64,000 nucleotides of DNA. It comes from an uncultured Dehalococcoidia bacterium. Its GTDB lineage: Bacteria; Chloroflexota; Dehalococcoidia; Lucifugimonadales; JADFKI01. The stretch spans positions 62,001 to 126,000 of the forward strand of contig CATQHF010000001.1 in assembly GCA_958295865.1 (NCBI GenBank), given 5' to 3'. Made by a program: the position numbers and the translations under genes. Within the stretch, counting starts at the first letter, position 1, and each line of letters starts with the position of its first letter. Positions 8,506 through 17,196 of this stretch are shown here, piece by piece. The notes below the pieces were generated by a model that was given only the letters and a program-made list of their open reading frames with translations, was not told the DNA's origin and did no database searches.

Positions 8506-9222
8506 TTACTGCAACTTGCCTTCACGCAAGGCGTCTATGGCATTCATAATCATCCCGATGGCGTACTCTTCCCCCACCATGCTCGTATTGATTACGAAAT
8601 GAAAGAACTCCGGCGCGTCGGGGTCCTCTATGTCGAAAAAACGGTTGAAAAAGTAGAACCGCGCCTCATCCCGCGCCACCACCGTTCGCGTCGCCTCCTC
8701 GATGCTCAAGCGCTCGCGCCGGGCAATCGTGGCGATGCGGTCGTCTATATGCGCCTCAATGCCGATACGCAGGACATTAGGCATATCCTTGAGTATGTAG
8801 TAGCAGCCGCGCCCGACCATCACGATGTTCTCGTCCGTAGCCATATCGCTGATGGCATGCTGCACGCCCTCGATATACTTCTCATCTTCAAGCTCATGGC
8901 CGCGAGTAACCGTCGGTTCGGGCAAGTCTTCATACTCTTCCGTCAGGAACGCGGCGACGCCGGGCCCAAAGTACGGATCGCCGCCCGCGCCGGTTACGGC
9001 TGAGCGCTCAAGAACGCGCTGCAAGAAGCGCGTGAACCGCTCGCCGCGCGTGGGCGGTCGCTCTTCGCGCTGGTGCAACGCTTCAACCGTTGCCCCGACA
9101 TGCCGCGCCACATTCGTAAGAATGAGCCGGTCAACATAGTCAGCGCCCATTCGTTCCGCAAGTACGGGGCCGATAGTTCGGGCGCCTGCCCCTGTCAGCC
9201 CTCCTAATGCTATAACTGTCAT
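8506..9222 (-). CDS. Cytidylate kinase-like family protein
   Basis: About 238 residues from the ATG at 9222, preceded by GGGAGGAACGGAG; an in-frame start 27 codons earlier would overlap the upstream gene and lacks such a site. The N-terminus ALGGLTGAGARTIGPVLAER resembles the P-loop region of the 'cytidylate kinase-like' group (Cytidylate_kin2), followed by a Gln/Arg-rich middle and VMVGRGCYYILKD, a typical second strand motif. Members bind nucleotides but few have a known reaction; true CMP kinase activity is not implied. It follows a cyclic-nucleotide-binding protein gene by 59 bases, so the two probably form one operon, suggesting a regulatory role (inference). Confidence 0.72.
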   Translation of the reverse strand: MTVIALGGLTGAGARTIGPVLAERMGADYVDRLILTNVARHVGATVEALHQREERPPTRGERFTRFLQRVLERSAVTGAGGDPYFGPGVAAFLTEEYEDLPEPTVTRGHELEDEKYIEGVQHAISDMATDENIVMVGRGCYYILKDMPNVLRIGIEAHIDDRIATIARRERLSIEEATRTVVARDEARFYFFNRFFDIEDPDAPEFFHFVINTSMVGEEYAIGMIMNAIDALREGKLQ

Positions 9223-9281
9223 AATGCTCCGTTCCTCCCACTCATCGCCAGTCCCTTCCCTTGCTGGCGCAATTCTCTTCG

Positions 9282-9791
9282 CTACACCTCTGGACCGCGC
9301 CACACCGGGTTTAGCCGCTCCGTCCTGCTGATATTATCCGACAGCATCTCCAGCGTGTAGCGGTATCGGTTCATGATGATGCCGCAACTCGCCTTATAGA
9401 TGTGCATGCCAATCTCAGGCTCGAGTTCGCACAGCTCCATCAGCCTGACGCGCGGAATCACGAACGCATCGACATGCGTTGTCGCCCGTGTAGTCGTAAC
9501 CAGCAGTGGCGGCTCCATCAGCGCGGCGATGGGGAAAGTCTCGCGCTCGCGCACCGTCCGCACCGCTACGCCCAAGTCCTGAGCGCCCACACTCGCCGTA
9601 ATCTCGCCGCTCTGTATGATATACAGCCTGCCGCCGCGCTCATCCTGCACGCCAAGATGTTCGCCCGGCGCAAAACTAAACTCCTCGCACAGAGAGGCTA
9701 TCCGGTCGAGATTGCGCTCCGACAGCCCGCTAAATATATCCACCTCGCGGAGGAAGTGGCTTATATGCCTGACATCCGTGCGATAAACCAT
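9282..9791 (-). CDS. Cyclic nucleotide-binding domain protein without DNA-binding domain
   Basis: 169 residues with a GGAGGGAGGG ribosome site before the ATG. The first 130 residues read as a Crp/CAP-like sensor: FSGLSERNLDRIASLCEEFSF, PGEHLGVQDERGGRLYIIQS and SGEITASV follow the beta-roll pattern. The phosphate-binding cassette (usually GE...RSA) is degenerate here (ETFPIAALM), so ligand binding is uncertain. The C-terminal 40 residues form a helix but no helix-turn-helix, so it is a stand-alone sensor rather than a transcription factor. It lies upstream of the kinase-like gene in the same direction. Confidence 0.75.
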   Translation of the reverse strand: MVYRTDVRHISHFLREVDIFSGLSERNLDRIASLCEEFSFAPGEHLGVQDERGGRLYIIQSGEITASVGAQDLGVAVRTVRERETFPIAALMEPPLLVTTTRATTHVDAFVIPRVRLMELCELEPEIGMHIYKASCGIIMNRYRYTLEMLSDNISRTERLNPVWRGPEV

Positions 9792-10084
9792 ATTCCCTCC
9801 CTCCGATTATGCAAATTCGCCGTCCCTTCCCCGTCGCCTAGTTCCCAGAACCACAGGGCAGGCAGTTTTTATATGTCAAGCGGAAACGCCGCCAGTGTGA
9901 AGCATTCCCAATACGAGCTGACCATCAAACCGTCATTCCTGCGAAAGAAAGTCACCCCTGCGAAAGCAGGGGCAGGAATCCAATGCGGTCGATACGCCGC
10001 CCCAATTGTAACACCGGTGCATATCGAGAACACCCGATATAAGCATATACTGACAAACGCTCATACCTTTGTCAATTCCACCGA
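9792..10084. repeat. Intergenic with nested REP hairpin
   Basis: At 9931-9981 is a 51-bp nested palindrome built from GTCATTCCTGCGAAAG, AAGTCACCCCTGCGAAAG and CAGGGGCAGGAATCC. The same unit occurs at 14372-14422 and inverted at 26724-26772. No gene is visible in the rest. Confidence 0.65.
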
Positions 10085-10243
10085 CAAAATTGCATCAGTC
10101 CCTTCCCCCTTGATAGGGAAAAGTTAGTCGGCGAGGCGAAGACGCCGCAGATATGATTATCCCTTCCCCCTTTGGGGGAAGGTTAGGATGGGGGCGAAAA
10201 CCCTCGCCCATCGACGGCTAAACCATACCAATACAATCTTCTC
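10085..10243. mobile_element. MITE-1 copy (degenerate ends)
   Basis: Left end AAAATTGCATCAGTCCC, right end ACCAATACAATCTTCTC; the interior matches other copies, including the GTCGGCGAGGCGAAGACG block. Point changes in both ends suggest an older copy. Confidence 0.65.
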
Positions 10244-10674
10244 ATCCTACCGACCATCTGAATAGGGTCTTTCAATTATCAGACCATCGTTCTCAATGCC
10301 ACTTCAAGCCTTCCACCCCCGTCATCCCAAGCGCCCACCCTGTCATTCCGAACGCAGTGAGGAATCAAAAATCCTAACCTGCTGTCATCCTGAACATGAC
10401 ACAGCAATTTCGCCCGTCATTCCTGCGAAAGCAGGAATCCAGAACTCCCAACGCTGCCATCCCAAACACACCACCGCAATCTTCCTATCATCCCGAACGT
10501 CCCTCCCCCTGTCATTCCGAACAGCGTGAGGAATCAAAAATCCCAATCCACCAAACACATAAACTTTTCAGCAACCACCCTAGCGCTACGTCTTGCCATC
10601 AAGCCACGAAACATCCCGCACACCAACCCTAAACACAACCCAATTTTTAATTTCTACTTCTCAATTCCCAATTG
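10244..10674. repeat. Mosaic of R3 ends, REP hairpin and A/T repeat
   Basis: No gene. The ATTCCGAACGCAGTGAGG end of R3 occurs at 10340-10361 and a variant (ATTCCGAACAGCGTGAGG) at 10521-10542. A REP hairpin (CATTCCTGCGAAAGCAGGAA) is at 10416-10438. The segment 10550-10674 (CACCAAACACATAAAC ... CTAAACACAACCCAATTT) is a divergent copy of the 229-bp unit amplified at 13828-14345. Confidence 0.65.
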
Positions 10675-10912
10675 GAGAAAGTCCCTTCCCCTTTGACGGG
10701 GGGAAGGTTCGTCGGCGAGGCGAAGACGCCGCAGATGTGATTGTCCCTTCCCCCTCTGGGGGAAGGTTAGGATGGGGGCGAAAACGCTCGCCCCTCGACG
10801 GCAAAACCTTACCAATGCAATCTTCTCATCAGGACTTACGCACTTGAATATGAACTCCTACCCGAGATTGACCCGTTTCAAGTACGAAATCGCGCTCAAC
10901 CGCGTAAGTCCT
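10675..10912. mobile_element. MITE-1 (short left end) followed directly by MITE-2
   Basis: MITE-1 spans 10675-10827 and ends CTTCTC. After ATC, an intact 82-bp MITE-2 runs from 10831 to 10912. The order MITE-1, ATC, MITE-2 is repeated at 3554-3725, 12477-12694 and 12706-12942, so the two travel or are copied together. Confidence 0.75.
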
Positions 10913-11246
10913 AATCCTAATCCGCCGAACACCTAGACTTCAGCAACCGCCTTCAAACTTCAGTTGCCATCGAACTGCGAAACATCGCACCGCAACCATC
11001 AACACAACACAATTCTTAATTCCTCCCCCCGCCACCAACACGCCCGATTATGGCAAGCATTTCAGCCCCCTCACTCCATTATTCCAGACCATCCCAAAGC
11101 ACCGTGATTACTGCGAAAGCAGGAACGACGAGATGAAAATAGGACTTACGCGCTTGAGTATGAATTCTACCTGAGATTGACCCGCTTCAAGTACGAAATC
11201 GCGCTCAACTCCGTAAGTCCTGGAAAAGTCACAATGCCAGCGCACG
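10913..11246. repeat. Repeat remnants and an isolated MITE-2 copy
   Basis: 10918-11035 repeats the CCGCCGAACACCTAGACTTC block seen after the MITE-2 at 8286. 11035-11085 carries the inner part of R3 (CACCAACACGCCCGATTATG). MITE-2 is at 11141-11221 (81 bp). No gene seen. Confidence 0.65.
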
Positions 11247-11717
11247 CTACGCCGATGCGGCATCGGCGGCGGCAGCCATCTCGTCGAGGTGCCCTCGCCA
11301 GTGGTTGACAATCGTCTCCATGCGCTCAGCGCCGGACGCCTCGCCGCCGTCGCCTCGAACCACGACTGCGGCGTTCGCGTCGGGCAGCGCGCGCGCCGCC
11401 ACCACCAGCCGCTCCTGAAGCTCCTCCATCTCCTCGACGAGGCGCGCCACCGTCCAGCCCGACTTGCGCCCGACCGACCTGGCGTTCATCTCGTCGGTGT
11501 CGGCATAGATGCGATGGGGCCCATCGCCGGCAGCCGCGGACTCCATCCCTTCAACCGTGGCGCGATGCCAGTATATCCAGTGGCAAAGCACCTCTCGCGG
11601 AGTCCAGATGTCTATCTTCACCTCGGATTCCGCGTTCGCCTCGACATAAGCGATGCCTCTTGCCACCACCCGCTTGACATCCGCGATAAGGTTCTCGATG
11701 TTCACTTCGGTCGTCAT
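11247..11717 (-). CDS. DinB / maleylpyruvate-isomerase-like four-helix metal protein
   Basis: 156 residues, ATG after AAAGGACGAAG. The pattern WTPREVLCHWIYWHRATVEG with H46 and H51, and a late NHWRGHLDEM with H139 and H143, matches the metal-binding histidines of the DinB/MDMPI four-helix-bundle superfamily. Members include bacillithiol or mycothiol S-transferases and maleylpyruvate isomerase; many are uncharacterised. The length is typical for one domain. It is flanked by repeats downstream and by apt after 115 bases; specific substrate cannot be inferred. Confidence 0.65.
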   Translation of the reverse strand: MTTEVNIENLIADVKRVVARGIAYVEANAESEVKIDIWTPREVLCHWIYWHRATVEGMESAAAGDGPHRIYADTDEMNARSVGRKSGWTVARLVEEMEELQERLVVAARALPDANAAVVVRGDGGEASGAERMETIVNHWRGHLDEMAAAADAASA

Positions 11718-11847
11718 AATTCTTCGTCCTTTCCCTTTCCTTTATCGTCTCCGAAATCCCCGTCCGTGAAAGTGCGAAATGCAGGACTAGCGTCCGCCCT
11801 GAGCGCAGGCAGGGGATGCGAGCTGCCCCCCTGCAAGTGGAAGCCGG

Positions 11848-12363
11848 TCAGTCGTATCTGACCAGCGACAAGACCTCATCGTGGCACAGCCGCGCCCTGC
11901 CTCCCAGCGCGGCGAGTTCGACCGCAAAGGCATACCCCGCCACCTGCGCCCCGCACCGCCGCGCCAGCGCCGCCGCCGCCGATACCGTGCCGCCCGTCGC
12001 CAGCAAGTCGTCCACAATCAGCGCCCGCTGCGCTGCGCCGATAGCGTCGCTGTGAATCTCCAGCGTGTCAGCGCCATACTCCAGCTGATAGCTGATGCTG
12101 TGCGTCTTGTGCGGCAGCTTGCCCTGCTTTCGCACGGGAATGAGCGGCTTGCCCATGCAATAGGCAAGCGGCGCGGCGAACAGGAAGCCCCGCGACTCCA
12201 CGCTCACAATCACATCGGCGCGCAGCGGCTCGCACAACTCCAGCAGGCGGTCGACGGCGAACTTCAGTGCATCGGCATCCGCGAGCAAGGGCGTAATGTC
12301 ACGATACACGATGCCCGGCTTCGGAAAGTCCGCGATGTCCCGTATGTAAGACTTGAGTTCCAT
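11848..12363 (-). CDS. apt: Adenine phosphoribosyltransferase
   Basis: 171 residues, the usual length. It converts adenine plus PRPP to AMP in purine salvage. The signature FPKPGIVYRDITPLLAD is at the N-terminus, VSVESRGFLFAAPLAY forms the flexible-loop/base region, and ALIVDDLLATGGT is the PRPP-binding motif. One departure is SRGFLFAAPLAY where many homologues have ARGFLFGAPLA. A TTGACC-17-TATCAT promoter is about 70 bases upstream, and the DinB-like gene follows in the same direction. Confidence 0.95.
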   Translation of the reverse strand: MELKSYIRDIADFPKPGIVYRDITPLLADADALKFAVDRLLELCEPLRADVIVSVESRGFLFAAPLAYCMGKPLIPVRKQGKLPHKTHSISYQLEYGADTLEIHSDAIGAAQRALIVDDLLATGGTVSAAAALARRCGAQVAGYAFAVELAALGGRARLCHDEVLSLVRYD

Positions 12364-12431
12364 AGCCCAACCGCCTAAAGCATAGCAGCATCGCGGCGCG
12401 AGCGCATCGGCACACGCGCGATTGCCAGTGA

Positions 12432-12460
12432 ATGATAATTCGCCTTCATTGCGCGGTCAA
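12432..12460 (-). promoter_or_regulatory. Candidate apt promoter
   Basis: On the minus strand TTGACC (12460-12455), a 17-base spacer and TATCAT (12437-12432), upstream of the apt ATG at 12363. A MITE-1 copy begins only 17 bases beyond the -35 box. Confidence 0.5.
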
Positions 12461-12476
12461 GGGCATGCGAGCATGC

Positions 12477-12694
12477 GAGAAAATTGCATTAGTCCCTTCC
12501 CCCTTGATGAGGAAGGTCTTTAACGTCCCTTCCCCCTTTGGGGGAAGGCTAGGATGGGGGCGAAAACGCCCGCCCCTCGACGACTAAACTATACCAATGC
12601 AATTTTCTCATCAGGACTTACCCACTTGAATATGAACTCCTACCCAAGATTGACCCGTTTCAAGTACGAAATCGCGCTCAACTGCGTAAGTCCT
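12477..12694. mobile_element. MITE-1 plus MITE-2 composite
   Basis: A complete MITE-1 (12477-12609, both 17-bp ends present), then ATC, then MITE-2 (12613-12694, 82 bp). Confidence 0.78.
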
Positions 12695-13105
12695 ATTCCC
12701 AATTGCAGAAAGTCCCTCCCCCCTTGATGGAGGAAGGTTGCCTGCTGTCAAGCGCAATCCGAGGCCGTGATTGTCCCTTCCCCCTTTGGGGGAAGGCTAG
12801 GATGGGGGCGAAAACGCCCGCCCATCCACGGCTAAACCGTACCAATGCAATTTTCTCATCAGGACTTACGCACTCGAATATGAACTCCTACCCGAGATTG
12901 ACCTGTTTCAAGTACGAAATCGCGCTCAACTGCATAAGTCCTATTCCCAATTGGAGAAAGTCCCTCCCCCCTTGATGGAGGAAGGTTGCCTGCTGTCAAG
13001 CGCAATCCGAGGCCGTGATTGTCCCTTCCCCCTTTGGGGGAAGGCTAGGATGGGGGCGAAAACGCCCGCCCATCCACGGCTAAACCGTACCAATGCAATT
13101 TTCTC
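12695..13105. repeat. Tandem duplication with 249-bp period built from MITE-1 and MITE-2
   Basis: The block starting GTCCCTCCCCCCTTGATGGA occurs at 12711 and again at 12960 and is identical over about 146 bp, up to the MITE-1 right end (12857 and 13105). Between the copies lies MITE-2 (12861-12942). The unique GTTGCCTGCTGTCAAGCGC insert marks both copies and also occurs inverted near 42870. The interval up to 13207 holds no gene. Confidence 0.8.
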
Positions 13106-13207
13106 GGCATGCAGACTAACGGGATGCGCGGGATGGTGGTAGGATAAGCAGCGCGGTTATCCCGGTTCGTCCCGTTGAACCATGCAAGATTAGCGAGGGA
13201 GGGAGAT

Positions 13208-13801
13208 ATGAGACTGTCGCTGCCCGGGTTCGCAAAGGCGCGGCTGCGCTCGGACATCGCCGAGTTGCGCCGCATCGCGCTGGAATTCGGGAGCGGGCGG
13301 CTCAGCGGCAAGCGCGCGGCGCTGTGGGCGGCGTGCTGCGACAGCGCGGCAGACACCATAACGCAGCTCTTCGTGCGGAACAGCGACAAGACGCTAGACT
13401 GGGGGCTGCGGCGACACCGCAAGCGGCTCGATGGGCGGCGGCTCGCGGCGATATACTGGTGGATGCTGCTGTACCAGCTGGTACTGTTCCGCAACCGCGG
13501 CATCGACGGCTACGACAAGGTTGCGGACTTCGAGGCGCTGCGCGACGCGGCAGACGCGCTTATGGCGGAGCTGGTGCGGCTGCCGCACATCGGCGCGGTG
13601 AATCCGGGCCCATGGCAGGAGCATTGGCAGCGGCAGGTCGCGCTGGAGGCGGCGCTGGATATGTACAACAGCGTCATGAATATCATGGGCATCGGCATCA
13701 ACAGAGAGGCGCGGATTATGCGTGTGTCGCTGTTCACATCCGCGACGGAGCGCGCGTATGAGACGGTCACAAAGCGCGCGGTAGAGGGAATTAAGAATTA
13801 A
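13208..13801 (+). CDS. Hypothetical protein, 197 residues
   Basis: I do not recognise a family. The ATG at 13208 is chosen because GGGAGGGAGAT lies directly upstream; an in-frame TTG 33 bases earlier is less likely. The protein is helical and Arg/Ala-rich, with a run of aromatic-hydrophobic residues (AAIYWWMLLYQLVLF, residues about 80-94) that may be a buried helix or a short membrane segment. A conserved-looking C-terminal part has NIMGIGINREARI. It is the only plus-strand gene in the first 43 kb and is isolated between repeat arrays, so no context-based function can be offered. Codon usage is GC-rich like the neighbours, supporting a real gene. Confidence 0.7.
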   Translation: MRLSLPGFAKARLRSDIAELRRIALEFGSGRLSGKRAALWAACCDSAADTITQLFVRNSDKTLDWGLRRHRKRLDGRRLAAIYWWMLLYQLVLFRNRGIDGYDKVADFEALRDAADALMAELVRLPHIGAVNPGPWQEHWQRQVALEAALDMYNSVMNIMGIGINREARIMRVSLFTSATERAYETVTKRAVEGIKN

Positions 13802-13827
13802 AAATTAGGAATTGAGAATTGCGTTGT

Positions 13828-14345
13828 GGAAAGTCCCTTCCCCCTTTGGGGGAAGGTTAGGATGGGGGCGAAAACGCTCGCCCACCGACCTCCCCGTCAT
13901 TCCGAACAGCGTGAGGAATCAAAAACCCCAATCCACCAAACACCTAAACATCAACAACCACCCTAGCGCTCCGTCTCGCCATCAGACCGCGAAATACCGC
14001 ACACCAACCTTAAACACAACCCAATTCTTAATTTCTAATTCTCAATTCTTAATTGAAGAAAGTCCCTTCCCCCTTTGGGGGAAGGTTAGGATGGGGGCGA
14101 AAACGCCCGCCCACCGACCTCCTCGTCATTCCGAACAGCGTGAGGAATCAAAAATCCCAATCCACCAAACACACAAACTTCAGCAACCACCCTAGCGCTC
14201 CGTCTTGCCATCAGACCGCGAAACACCGCACACCAACCCTAAACACAACCCAATTCTTAATTTCTAATTCTCAATTCTTAATTGGAGAAAGTCCCTTCCC
14301 CCTTTGGGGGAAGGTTAGGATGGGGGCGAAAATGCCCGCCCATCG
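13828..14345. repeat. 229-bp tandem repeat, two full units and a partial third
   Basis: GAAAGTCCCTTCCCCCTTTG recurs at 13829, 14058 and 14287, an exact 229-base spacing. Each unit joins a MITE-1 left half, an R3-type end (ATTCCGAACAGCGTGAGG), a CACCAAACACCTAAAC...CGCTCCGTCT segment and an A/T string. Divergent single units lie near 10520-10674 and, inverted, near 42905-43070. Confidence 0.8.
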
Positions 14346-14506
14346 GAGACTCTGGCTTCCTGCTCACGCCCCGTCATTCCTGCGAAAGAAAGTCACCCCT
14401 GCGAAAGCAGGGGCAGGAATCCGGAGTACGATGCGGGGGCGACCGCGCCGGTCACCCCCACAAACCTATGCAAGCCCTGACAAGGGGATGGGGTTTTGGA
14501 TGCGGG
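14346..14506. repeat. Nested REP hairpin and short intergenic
   Basis: The 51-bp nested palindrome (as at 9931-9981) lies at 14372-14422. The rest, up to the oxidoreductase stop, shows nothing recognisable. Confidence 0.65.
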
Positions 14507-15658
14507 TTAGGACTTCTTGAACTCTGGGATGACATACTTGCCGAATAGTTCAATGGATTCCATTACCTTTTCGTGGGGAACGGTCTCGGTCTGCATCATA
14601 ATCATCATCTGGTCGATGCCGATGGCTTCGTGCTTTTTGAGCGCTTCGATGCAGCTGTCCGGGTTGCCTGCGATGACAACGGCGCGGTCGCATAGAGTAT
14701 CGGCGTCGAGGTCGTCCCAAATTCGGTGGGCAATGGCAGAGCCGCCAGAGTAGTCGAGGATGTTGTCCTTGACCTCTTCGGCTTCGTCAACATCGACATA
14801 GCGCGAGAAGTTCGCCTTGAGGTGGTCGGGTACGCCGCCCCACTTGTCGAGAAGCTGGGCATAGACATCCTTCTGCCCCTGCACATAAGGTCTGTCCGGG
14901 CCGAAGAAATTCTTGAGGGACTGCGCGCCCATCTCCTTTGCCTCGCGGTCGTCCTCGAGACAGACGCCGAGCGTAGAGCTTGCCCACTGGTCGTTGACGA
15001 ATGCGCCGACCGGGTTCGCCTTCTTGACATTCTCTCTGTACGCCTTCACATAAGGTTCGAGGGATGAGGGCGCGCTTGAGCCGAAGGACAGAATGCCGAT
15101 GCCCTTGGCGGCGGCGATTTCGTAGGTTGCGGGCTGCAACGCCGCCACCCATATAGGCGGGTGGGGGTCCTGATACGGCTTGGGCAGCACCTGGCGCTCA
15201 GGCACCTGCCAGTATTTGCCCTCATAAGAGTAGAAGTCCGACTGCCATATCTGGGGCACCATGGACAAGGATTCTTCCCACATTTCGCGGCTGTCGCGCG
15301 GGTCTATGCCCATGCCGGTAAGCTCGTATGGCGCGGAGCGTCCCGTGCCAAAGTCCACGCGCCCCTCGGACAGGTGGTCGAGCATCGCCACCCGCTCGGC
15401 GACGCGGTTGGGATGGTGGTAGGGCAGAATGACCACGCCCAGCCCTAGCCGTATCTGCTTGGTGCGCTGGCTGAGCGCGGCATAGACGAGGTCCGGGCAG
15501 GGCGACGCGGAGAAGCCGGTAAGGAAGTGATGCTCCACGAACCACAGATAATCGAAGCCCACTTCATCGGCTAGGATGCACTGCTCCATCGTCTCGGTGA
15601 GCACGAGGTGATCGTCGAGAGTAGGCCGCTGCATCTCATATTGAAGGGCGAGTTTCAT
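14507..15658 (-). CDS. LLM-class flavin-dependent oxidoreductase (bacterial luciferase-like)
   Basis: 383 residues with AAGGAAAGGA before the ATG. The TIM-barrel luciferase-like pattern is clear: GFDYLWFVEHHF near residues 34-45, RLGLGVVILPYHHPNRVAERVAMLDHLSEGRVDFGTGR, and QDPHPPIWVAAL. Enzymes of this class use reduced FMN (or F420) to oxygenate or reduce organic substrates, often alkanes, sulfonates or polyamine chelates; the substrate here is unknown. The length (about 380) suggests an FMN-dependent monooxygenase rather than the shorter F420 type encoded 29 bases upstream. The two are adjacent, same strand and probably co-transcribed, though only remotely similar. Confidence 0.9.
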   Translation of the reverse strand: MKLALQYEMQRPTLDDHLVLTETMEQCILADEVGFDYLWFVEHHFLTGFSASPCPDLVYAALSQRTKQIRLGLGVVILPYHHPNRVAERVAMLDHLSEGRVDFGTGRSAPYELTGMGIDPRDSREMWEESLSMVPQIWQSDFYSYEGKYWQVPERQVLPKPYQDPHPPIWVAALQPATYEIAAAKGIGILSFGSSAPSSLEPYVKAYRENVKKANPVGAFVNDQWASSTLGVCLEDDREAKEMGAQSLKNFFGPDRPYVQGQKDVYAQLLDKWGGVPDHLKANFSRYVDVDEAEEVKDNILDYSGGSAIAHRIWDDLDADTLCDRAVVIAGNPDSCIEALKKHEAIGIDQMMIMMQTETVPHEKVMESIELFGKYVIPEFKKS

Positions 15659-15687
15659 GTTTTTGTCCTTTCCTTGACGGGGGCTGA

Positions 15688-16539
15688 CTAGAGGACGGCG
15701 GCGGCTACTCGGTCTAATTCGGACGCCATTTCGTCTTCCGTGTGGCAGAGTTCCAAGCGGACGATGACGCGGTTCGCGCCTGCGTCGAGGAACGAGTTCA
15801 CTAGATCGCGCTCGGGCGCCTGGCCGTGAATGTTAATGCTGAGCGAGCCGGGTTCGCGCTCATATTCGGCGGCTAGGGTGTCAAGGATGACGCGGCTTTC
15901 GCGCACCTGGTCGGGCGTTACGCGGTTGGGCAGCCAGCCGTCCCCCCAGCGCGCTACGCGGCGCAGCACATTCTTCGCCATGCCGCCGAGCAGCACGGGC
16001 GGGTGCGGGTCTTGCGCCGGCTTGGGGAAGCAGCGCACCGGCGGAAAGTCGTAGTATTTGCCGTGAAACTCGGCTTCATCCTCCGTCCAAAGCGCCTTGA
16101 GGGCGAGCGCCGCCTCACGCGCCTGCGTCCAGCGGTGATCGAAGTCGCCGCCCATCATTTCGGTCTCCTCGCGGTGCCAGCCCGTGCCGATGCCGAACAG
16201 GAAGCGCCCGCCGCTGTAAAAGTCGAGGGCGGCGATCTCCTTGGCAAGCACTAGAGGGTTGCGCTCCGTGATGAGCGTGATGCCCGTGCCGAGCTTGAGG
16301 TCCGTGGTGACGGCGGACGCGCGGGCGAGCGCGATATACGGGTCCGTGAAGTGGGAGTATGTCCAGGGAATTACGCCGTCGTCCGCGCCGGGGAATGGGC
16401 TGGTGGAGTGCACCGGCATAATGGGATGTTCGGCAAACCAGATCGATTCAAAGCCAAGCTCCTCCGCTCGCCGCGCGACAAACGCGGGATCGACAGTATA
16501 GGCGGGCAGCGCCATAGCGATTCCAACTTGTGATGTCAT
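15688..16539 (-). CDS. LLM-class (F420-type) oxidoreductase
   Basis: 283 residues with a strong AGGAGGTAC site before the ATG. The sequence GFESIWFAEHPIMPVHS, KLGTGITLITERNPLVLAKEIAALDFYSGGRFLFGIGTGW and DPHPPVLLGGMAKNVLRRVARWGDGW is the pattern of short luciferase-like proteins (TIGR03619-type), often F420-dependent. Cofactor assignment is by family resemblance only. It lies 29 bases upstream of the longer LLM oxidoreductase, forming an operon. Likely cytoplasmic and part of organic-matter oxidation. Confidence 0.88.
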   Translation of the reverse strand: MTSQVGIAMALPAYTVDPAFVARRAEELGFESIWFAEHPIMPVHSTSPFPGADDGVIPWTYSHFTDPYIALARASAVTTDLKLGTGITLITERNPLVLAKEIAALDFYSGGRFLFGIGTGWHREETEMMGGDFDHRWTQAREAALALKALWTEDEAEFHGKYYDFPPVRCFPKPAQDPHPPVLLGGMAKNVLRRVARWGDGWLPNRVTPDQVRESRVILDTLAAEYEREPGSLSINIHGQAPERDLVNSFLDAGANRVIVRLELCHTEDEMASELDRVAAAVL

Positions 16540-17196
16540 AAGTGTACCTCCTGCTAACTTTCAGCACATATTAACATGGAAAGGCAGGATTACACAGGGC
16601 AACCCCATCTAAATCGTCATTACGTTCTGCTGAAACGAAAACCACACTCAAGCCAAGAAAAGCCACAACCCCAACTCGCTACACCCACCCCCCCGCCATC
16701 CTGACCTCCCTCCCCCGCCATCCCAAGCGCCCATCCCCGTAATTCCGAACCCTTTCTCTGCCATCCCGAACCTCCCCTGTCGTTCCGAACTCCCTCCCGC
16801 TGTCATTCCGACCATCTTTCTCTGTCATTCCGAACGCAGTGAGGAATCAAAAATCCCCGCCACCAACACGCCTAATACAGCAACGATTTCAGCCCCTCAC
16901 CCCGTTCAAGGAGACAACTAAAAGACACTAAAACCCTCTAGTTTCTACCGACATTTCGCCTTCCCACCCCGTTCCCCCTAACTCACACTCTCCCCCACCT
17001 CGTCATTCCTGCGAAAGCAGGAATCCAGAGCCTCCAATGAGCATAAACGGCGCAAATCCCCCCGTTTCGCAACTCTAAATCCCCGTTTTCATAGAAACGA
17101 AGAAATGACCACACCACCCAATTCTTAATTCCCAATTTTTAATTCTTAATTGAATCGCCCTCCAATTCTTAATTCCCAATTTTTAATTCTTAATTG
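16540..17196. repeat. Degenerate minisatellite, R3 copy and A/T repeats
   Basis: No gene. An end of the 288-bp element (CAGGGCAACCCCATCTAAAT) lies at 16597-16616. From about 16692 to 16845, seven loosely repeated units of 19-24 bases share the core TCATTCCGAAC followed by a C/T tract; the last runs into a complete R3 copy at 16824-16916. A REP hairpin is at 17002-17030. Two near-identical strings AATTCTTAATTCCCAATTTT lie at 17119 and 17164. Confidence 0.65.

Noticed and set aside
12703-13142. Two similar short reading frames in the repeat area
   Set aside because: Both are translations of the 249-bp tandem repeat (MITE-1/MITE-2) and have no ribosome sites.
12695-14345. Regularly spaced repeats as a possible CRISPR array
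   Set aside because: Periods of 229 and 249 bp are too long, the spacers are themselves repeated, and no cas gene is nearby.
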